The notes beneath the pieces are model-generated. The model was given only the letters and a program-made list of their open reading frames with translations. It did no database searches and had not been told where the DNA came from. Below, one piece after another: positions 59,867 through 64,000 of a DNA stretch of 64,000 nt (its first letter is position 1; each line of letters starts with the position of its first letter). The translations under genes were made by a program, and so were the position numbers. The stretch comes from Flavobacteriales bacterium UBA7666 (lineage in GTDB: Bacteria; Bacteroidota; Bacteroidia; Flavobacteriales_D; Crocinitomicaceae). The DNA is taken from assembly GCA_002483265.1 (NCBI GenBank), contig DLHO01000010.1:44102-108101 (forward strand). Reading direction: 5' to 3'.

Positions 59867-60755
59867 CTTCCTCTTCCGTCAATAAGGCTTCCAGTACCAC
59901 ATCAACCATCTCTAAATCATGAGGACCTTCAAATTCAAACCATTGAGCTCCTTCTTCCCATTCATGCGCGAAAGACACCAATAATCTTCCTTCTTCCGGA
60001 CAATAAGCTCCAAGTGGAAGCTGACAACCACCCTGCAAACGATTCAAAACCGTTCTTTCCAAAGCAATTTGAGATTGAATGTCTTCATGGTTCATAGCTT
60101 GCATGAAATTATACAATTCATGATCATTCTCTCTGATCTGCAAAGCCAAAACTCCCTGAGCAGGAGCGGGAATAAATTGTTCCGGATCCAGAACCACTTC
60201 ATGCATTCCTTTCAGATCCAGTTTCAAGCGATCCAAACCAGCTTTTGCAAGCAAAATTGCATCGTATTCGCCATCCACTAATTTTTGAAGTCGTGTGGGA
60301 ACATTACCACGCAGATCTTTGATCTGAACATCTGATCGGTAAGCGACCAATTGGGATTTTCTTCGAGCTGATGAAGTTCCGACGATCGCACCCTCTTTCA
60401 AACTCCAAAATGCACCTTCTTCAAATGCTTTCGGGTGGATAAGCAATACATCCGCCGGATTTTCTCTTTCCGAAACTGCTGCTATGATTAATCCTTCCGG
60501 GGGATTTGTTTCTAAGTCTTTGTGAGAATGTACCGCCAAATCAATCGTATCCTGAAGCAAAGCTTGCTCGATCTCCTTGGTGAAAAAACCTTTGCCTTCC
60601 AATTTATCAAAACTCAAATGCTGAATTTCATCGCCCTGCGTTTTAATAATTGTAATGCTTACTTCCGCTCCAAGAGCTTCCAATTGGGTTTTCACATGAT
60701 TGGCCTGCCAAAGTGCTAAATCACTTCCGCGCGAACCGATACGAATTTTTCTCAT
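59856..60755 (-). CDS. hemC: Hydroxymethylbilane synthase (porphobilinogen deaminase)
   Basis: This enzyme of 299 residues assembles four porphobilinogens. Family marks are the N-terminal IRIGSRGSDLALWQANHV, the catalytic Asp in AVHSHKDLETNPP, the Arg cluster GTSSARRKSQL, and the Cys that binds the dipyrromethane cofactor in LQGGCQLPLGAY (near 242). It ends with an acidic tail (LLTEEEDED) rarely seen. It begins 9 bp after hemA and overlaps hemD by 11 bases. Confidence 0.96.
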   Translation of the reverse strand: MRKIRIGSRGSDLALWQANHVKTQLEALGAEVSITIIKTQGDEIQHLSFDKLEGKGFFTKEIEQALLQDTIDLAVHSHKDLETNPPEGLIIAAVSERENPADVLLIHPKAFEEGAFWSLKEGAIVGTSSARRKSQLVAYRSDVQIKDLRGNVPTRLQKLVDGEYDAILLAKAGLDRLKLDLKGMHEVVLDPEQFIPAPAQGVLALQIRENDHELYNFMQAMNHEDIQSQIALERTVLNRLQGGCQLPLGAYCPEEGRLLVSFAHEWEEGAQWFEFEGPHDLEMVDVVLEALLTEEEDED

Positions 60756-60764
60756 GAAGTAAAA

Positions 60765-61991
60765 TTAAGATTTAAACATGATTTCTTTAGCCATGATCAT
60801 TGGCATACTCATGTATTTTTTCTCCATGTATCCAACTACTTTTTCAAGGATCTCTTTGGAAGAAGGATCAAGTTGATCCAATTCATTTTTAAATACCTCA
60901 TTGAAAGCTGTTGCACGAATTTCTTTGACCATTTGTGGAACAGGTCTCATGGCAACTTCTATTGCACGCATTTTGGCAATGCTACGGAATTCATTATTCG
61001 CTTCTTCTAAAATTTGCTCTACATGGATTACCTCTTGAGAGCGTTCTTTTAAATGACCGTCTGAAATCTGTTGAAGCACTTCTATAGAAATAGTTCTTGT
61101 TGGATGGTTCGCATGAACATCCGGAGAAATATCATTTGGTAAAGCCAGATCAACTGTAATTTTCGGGCTTGTTTCTCCATTCAACAATTTAGAATAAAGG
61201 GATTCGCCCACCATAATATCTTCAGAACCGGTACAGGAAACTAAAATATCAAATCCTTCCGAATAGTTTTCCAATTCACTTAAGGGATAAGCCTTTCCAC
61301 CTAACTCTTCAGCTAAAATGGCTGCTTTTTCAAGCGTTCGGTTGAAAATCACAAAATTATTCATTCCGTGTTTTTTCAAAAAGCGCAACATTGCTGTATT
61401 TGTAACTCCGGCACCAATAGCTAAAACACGTGCATCTTTGGGAGCGTCCATCCCAACTAAACGCTGGTAAGCAATGGAAACCACAGAAACCGGTTTCAAA
61501 GAAATCTTGGTTTCCGTATAAACGCGTTTTGCTGTTTCGATAGTATGGCGGAACAAAATGCGCAGGGTGTCTCCTGAAAGACCCAAATCACGGGATTGCT
61601 CAAATGCCTGACGAACCTGAGTAATGATCTCTCGTTCCCCGATTACCAATGAATCAATGGAAGACGCAACTCTCAAAGCATGATTTACCGATTCCATTTT
61701 TGAATAAACCATTGCCTTGGAAGCAAAAAAGTTCACTTTCTCTTCATCAAATTCAGGATAAAGAGCAGAAAAGAAATCATGTAAAAACTCAGGGGAAACA
61801 GTTTCATTGGTCACTAAGAAGTATTCTACCCGGTTACACGTCGACAAAAACATAATCTCATCAATGTGCAAACGCTCCTTAAGGGCTTGAAAACGTGATT
61901 GAACAGAATCTTGTTCGATATGCAAAACTCCAATTTTGGAGACTTCCAAATTTCGATGCGTAAATGCTATTGTATGGAGTTGCTTAATCAC
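60765..61991 (-). CDS. hemA: Glutamyl-tRNA reductase
   Basis: This enzyme of 408 residues reduces glutamyl-tRNA to glutamate-1-semialdehyde, the first step of tetrapyrrole synthesis. Catalytic C52 is in FLSTCNRVEYF. The substrate-binding loop is SSIDSLVIGEREI, and the NADPH-binding domain carries VLAIGAGVTNTAML. The C-terminal dimerisation helix is intact. It is the first gene of the hemA-hemC-hemD operon. The 429-bp upstream region should hold its promoter; none was located with certainty. Confidence 0.95.
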   Translation of the reverse strand: MIKQLHTIAFTHRNLEVSKIGVLHIEQDSVQSRFQALKERLHIDEIMFLSTCNRVEYFLVTNETVSPEFLHDFFSALYPEFDEEKVNFFASKAMVYSKMESVNHALRVASSIDSLVIGEREIITQVRQAFEQSRDLGLSGDTLRILFRHTIETAKRVYTETKISLKPVSVVSIAYQRLVGMDAPKDARVLAIGAGVTNTAMLRFLKKHGMNNFVIFNRTLEKAAILAEELGGKAYPLSELENYSEGFDILVSCTGSEDIMVGESLYSKLLNGETSPKITVDLALPNDISPDVHANHPTRTISIEVLQQISDGHLKERSQEVIHVEQILEEANNEFRSIAKMRAIEVAMRPVPQMVKEIRATAFNEVFKNELDQLDPSSKEILEKVVGYMEKKYMSMPMIMAKEIMFKS

Positions 61992-62420
61992 AATTGGTAA
62001 CTTACTAGCTTATGCCTGCAAAATTGGGAAACAACACGCTTTGAATTGTCAGAAAACTGTCAGGTTTGTTAATTTAGAATCAGTATAAACAAATAGAAAG
62101 TTAAAAGTGATTCTCTGGGTTTTATAAAATGATGTTATTGAGCAACTTAAGTAGAAAATAAACTAAAAATCATGCTAAACACTGAATGTGATATTATAGA
62201 AAAGAACTTTTCAATTTGCTTTATAAACTGCATGAATACGAATGGTGAAGCGAGTATGCTTCAGAAAACAGAATCCAAAATACGAAAAACGCAGCGAAAG
62301 CAGGAAAGAGTCGATATCCAAAAACAGGTTAAAAATTTTCTTATTCTCCACGAATTAAGCCAAAGCAAAAACCGATTTTTAACTTGAAAGTGTATCTTTG
62401 GTGCCCACAAACCTTTTTTC
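61992..62420. other. 429-bp intergenic region between hemA and the carboxylase gene
   Basis: This AT-rich region lies between divergent genes. It carries a promoter element for the carboxylase at 62393-62400. A 71-codon frame at 62172-62387 (ATG start, no recognised domain, Lys/Gln-rich second half) could be a small gene, but it has no clear ribosome-binding site and overlaps nothing conserved; I would not rely on it. No hairpin or RNA gene was found. Confidence 0.5.
62393..62400 (+). promoter_or_regulatory. Predicted -7 element of the carboxylase gene
   Basis: TATCTTTG is an exact TAnnTTTG match, 21 bp before the ATG at 62421. The short leader leaves only about 14 nt after the likely transcription start. 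A -33 element is not clear. Confidence 0.5.
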
Positions 62421-63965
62421 ATGAAAGAAAAGAATGCTGAATTAATTCAAAAACGCGACGCTGCACAATTAGGCGGCGGACAAGCAAGAATTGACAAACA
62501 ACATGCACAGGGGAAACTAAGCGCAAGAGAACGAATTACCTTACTAATGGACGAAGGTTCATTTCAGGAAATCGGAATGTTTGTGGAGCATCGTGCAACT
62601 TCCTTTGGATTGGAAAAAACAAAAAGTCCGGGTGATGGAGTAATTACCGGTTTCGGTACGATTCACGGAAGAGTTGTCTACGCTTTCTCTCAGGATTTCA
62701 CCGTGCTTGGAGGTTCTCTTTCTGAAACACACGCTCAGAAGATTTGTAAAGTATTGGATCTTGCCATGAAAAATGGTGCACCTGTTATTGGATTGAATGA
62801 TTCCGGTGGTGCGCGAATTCAGGAAGGTGTTGTTTCATTGGCTGGTTACGCAGATATTTTTTATCGCAATACACGTGCTTCAGGAGCAATTCCACAGATT
62901 TCTGTAATTATGGGGCCTTGCGCCGGTGGTGCGGTTTACTCACCTGCATTAACGGATTTCGTTTTCATGGTGGAAGACACTTCGTATATGTTCGTAACAG
63001 GACCTAGTGTTGTAAAAACAGTAACGCACGAAGAAGTTAGTTCCGAAGATTTGGGTGGAGCGAAAGCACATGCAGAAAAATCCGGAGTGACGCATTTCAC
63101 TGCTGCAAATGATGTAGAGTGTTTACGGAAAGTGCGTGAACTAATGACTTACATTCCACAAAATGCAATGGAGTTGGCACCACAATTCGGAACAGCTTTA
63201 TTCGCAAAAGAAAAGTTAAACCGCATTCAACACATTATTCCTGACAACTCAAACTTACCATACGACATTCGTGAAGTAGTTGATTGCTTAATCGACGACG
63301 ATACTTTCCGCGAAGTTCAAGCTGATTTTGCGCCTAATATTGTAGTTGGATTTGCACGCTTAGACGGAAGATCTATTGGAATCATTGCAAACCAACCGGC
63401 TTCCATGGCTGGAGTACTGGATATTGATTCTTCCAGAAAAGGTGCGCGTTTTGTGCGTTTCTGCGATTCATTCAACATTCCGCTTTTAGTATTGGAAGAT
63501 GTTCCGGGATTCCTTCCGGGAACAGATCAGGAATGGAGAGGTATTATTACCCATGGAGCAAAATTATTGTACGCTTTCTCAGAAGCAACGGTTCCAAGAA
63601 TTACAGTAATCACCCGCAAAGCTTATGGTGGTGCGTTTGATGTAATGAACTCGAAGAACATCGGTGCCGATTTGAATTATGCTTGGCCAACTGCTGAAAT
63701 TGCAGTAATGGGAGCAAAAGGTGCTGCTGAAATCATCTTCAAAGCTGAAATTGCTGCTGCAGAAGACAAAGAAGGAAAATGGAAAGAAAAAGAAGCGGAA
63801 TACGCTGAAATGTTCGCCAATCCTTATCGTGCGGCGGAAAGAGGTTTCGTTGATGCAGTCATTTTTCCGGAAGAAACCAGAAGTACATTGATTGCTGCTT
63901 TCAAATCATTGGAGAAAAAATCCGAAACATTACCGAAGAAAAAACACGGGAATATTCCATTGTAA
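62421..63965 (+). CDS. Acyl-CoA carboxylase beta (carboxyltransferase) subunit
   Basis: This protein of 514 residues is the carboxyltransferase subunit of a biotin-dependent acyl-CoA carboxylase (propionyl/methylmalonyl type, PccB-like). It has two crotonase-like halves. The first oxyanion region is LNDSGGARIQEGV with GPCAGGAVYSPA; the second is FLPGTDQEWRGIITHGAKLL with RKAYGGAFDVM. The length is standard. It needs a biotin carboxylase and carrier subunit, which are not in this window. It may supply methylmalonyl-CoA or act in propionate metabolism. It is a single gene with its own promoter. Confidence 0.95.
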   Translation: MKEKNAELIQKRDAAQLGGGQARIDKQHAQGKLSARERITLLMDEGSFQEIGMFVEHRATSFGLEKTKSPGDGVITGFGTIHGRVVYAFSQDFTVLGGSLSETHAQKICKVLDLAMKNGAPVIGLNDSGGARIQEGVVSLAGYADIFYRNTRASGAIPQISVIMGPCAGGAVYSPALTDFVFMVEDTSYMFVTGPSVVKTVTHEEVSSEDLGGAKAHAEKSGVTHFTAANDVECLRKVRELMTYIPQNAMELAPQFGTALFAKEKLNRIQHIIPDNSNLPYDIREVVDCLIDDDTFREVQADFAPNIVVGFARLDGRSIGIIANQPASMAGVLDIDSSRKGARFVRFCDSFNIPLLVLEDVPGFLPGTDQEWRGIITHGAKLLYAFSEATVPRITVITRKAYGGAFDVMNSKNIGADLNYAWPTAEIAVMGAKGAAEIIFKAEIAAAEDKEGKWKEKEAEYAEMFANPYRAAERGFVDAVIFPEETRSTLIAAFKSLEKKSETLPKKKHGNIPL

Positions 63966-64000
63966 TTATCAATCGTTTAATCAGGTAGGCACGCGATTAA

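Noticed and set aside
62172..62387. Small gene of 71 codons upstream of the carboxylase
   Set aside because: No recognised domain, no clear ribosome-binding site and composition close to random AT-rich DNA. Mentioned only in the intergenic entry.

Overview
The window comes from a Bacteroidota chromosome, most likely a pigmented member of the Flavobacteriales. A Fluviicola/Crocinitomicaceae-like organism is my guess, not proven. The base composition is AT-rich. Several gene starts are preceded by the Bacteroidota -7 element TAnnTTTG. Secreted proteins carry type IX secretion (T9SS) tails. The centre of the window is a complete flexirubin-type pigment cluster (aryl polyene esterified to a dialkylresorcinol), including darA and darB. 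I saw no rRNA, tRNA, CRISPR array, insertion sequence or prophage.

Layout. Positions 1-24,300 hold ordinary chromosomal genes: aldehyde dehydrogenase, an OmpA-domain protein, a RprXY-like two-component system, a DEAD-box helicase, a T9SS-exported protein, a fasciclin-domain protein, MgtE, an O-antigen ligase-like protein, a CtpA-type protease, rnpA, cysS, a membrane acyltransferase, a cystathionine gamma-synthase-family enzyme with a divergent Lrp/AsnC regulator, a broken GxxExxY gene inside a 40-bp inverted repeat, a YtxH/holin-like membrane trio, a 2-hydroxyacid dehydrogenase, and two small exported proteins.

Positions 24,353-58,234 are the pigment cluster. The left part holds a phosphopantetheinyl transferase, divergent from a C45-family acyltransferase/hydrolase and an AMP-binding ligase. 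A leftward block (28,105-36,306) encodes a halogenase-like flavoprotein, two CrtI-like flavoproteins and a trifunctional MMPL-exporter/acyltransferase/methyltransferase fusion. A rightward operon (36,494-48,773) encodes a methyltransferase, a tyrosine/histidine ammonia-lyase-type enzyme (4-coumarate starter), FabG, several ketosynthases, ACPs, hot-dog dehydratases and thioesterase, a LpxL-like acyltransferase, a polysaccharide deacetylase and LolA. After a leftward GT2-DUF2062 gene, a second rightward operon (50,234-58,234) carries darA, darB, an unknown protein, a BtrH-like protein, an ABC exporter and a second ACP-KS-KS-like module. The inferred flow is: ammonia-lyase makes the aryl starter; ACP/KS/FabG/dehydratase sets extend it to a polyene; DarA/DarB make the dialkylresorcinol; acyltransferases join the halves; MMPL, LolA and the ABC exporter move the product towards the outer membrane.

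Positions 58,379-64,000 return to housekeeping: a fatty-acid hydroxylase-like protein, the tetrapyrrole genes hemD-hemC-hemA, and an acyl-CoA carboxylase beta subunit.

The non-coding DNA is notable. Many gene junctions carry short-period (7-8 bp) degenerate tandem words, often arranged as inverted pairs that would fold into hairpins. The clearest is at 15,696-15,770, with five AGACnnn heptads facing five in inverse orientation.
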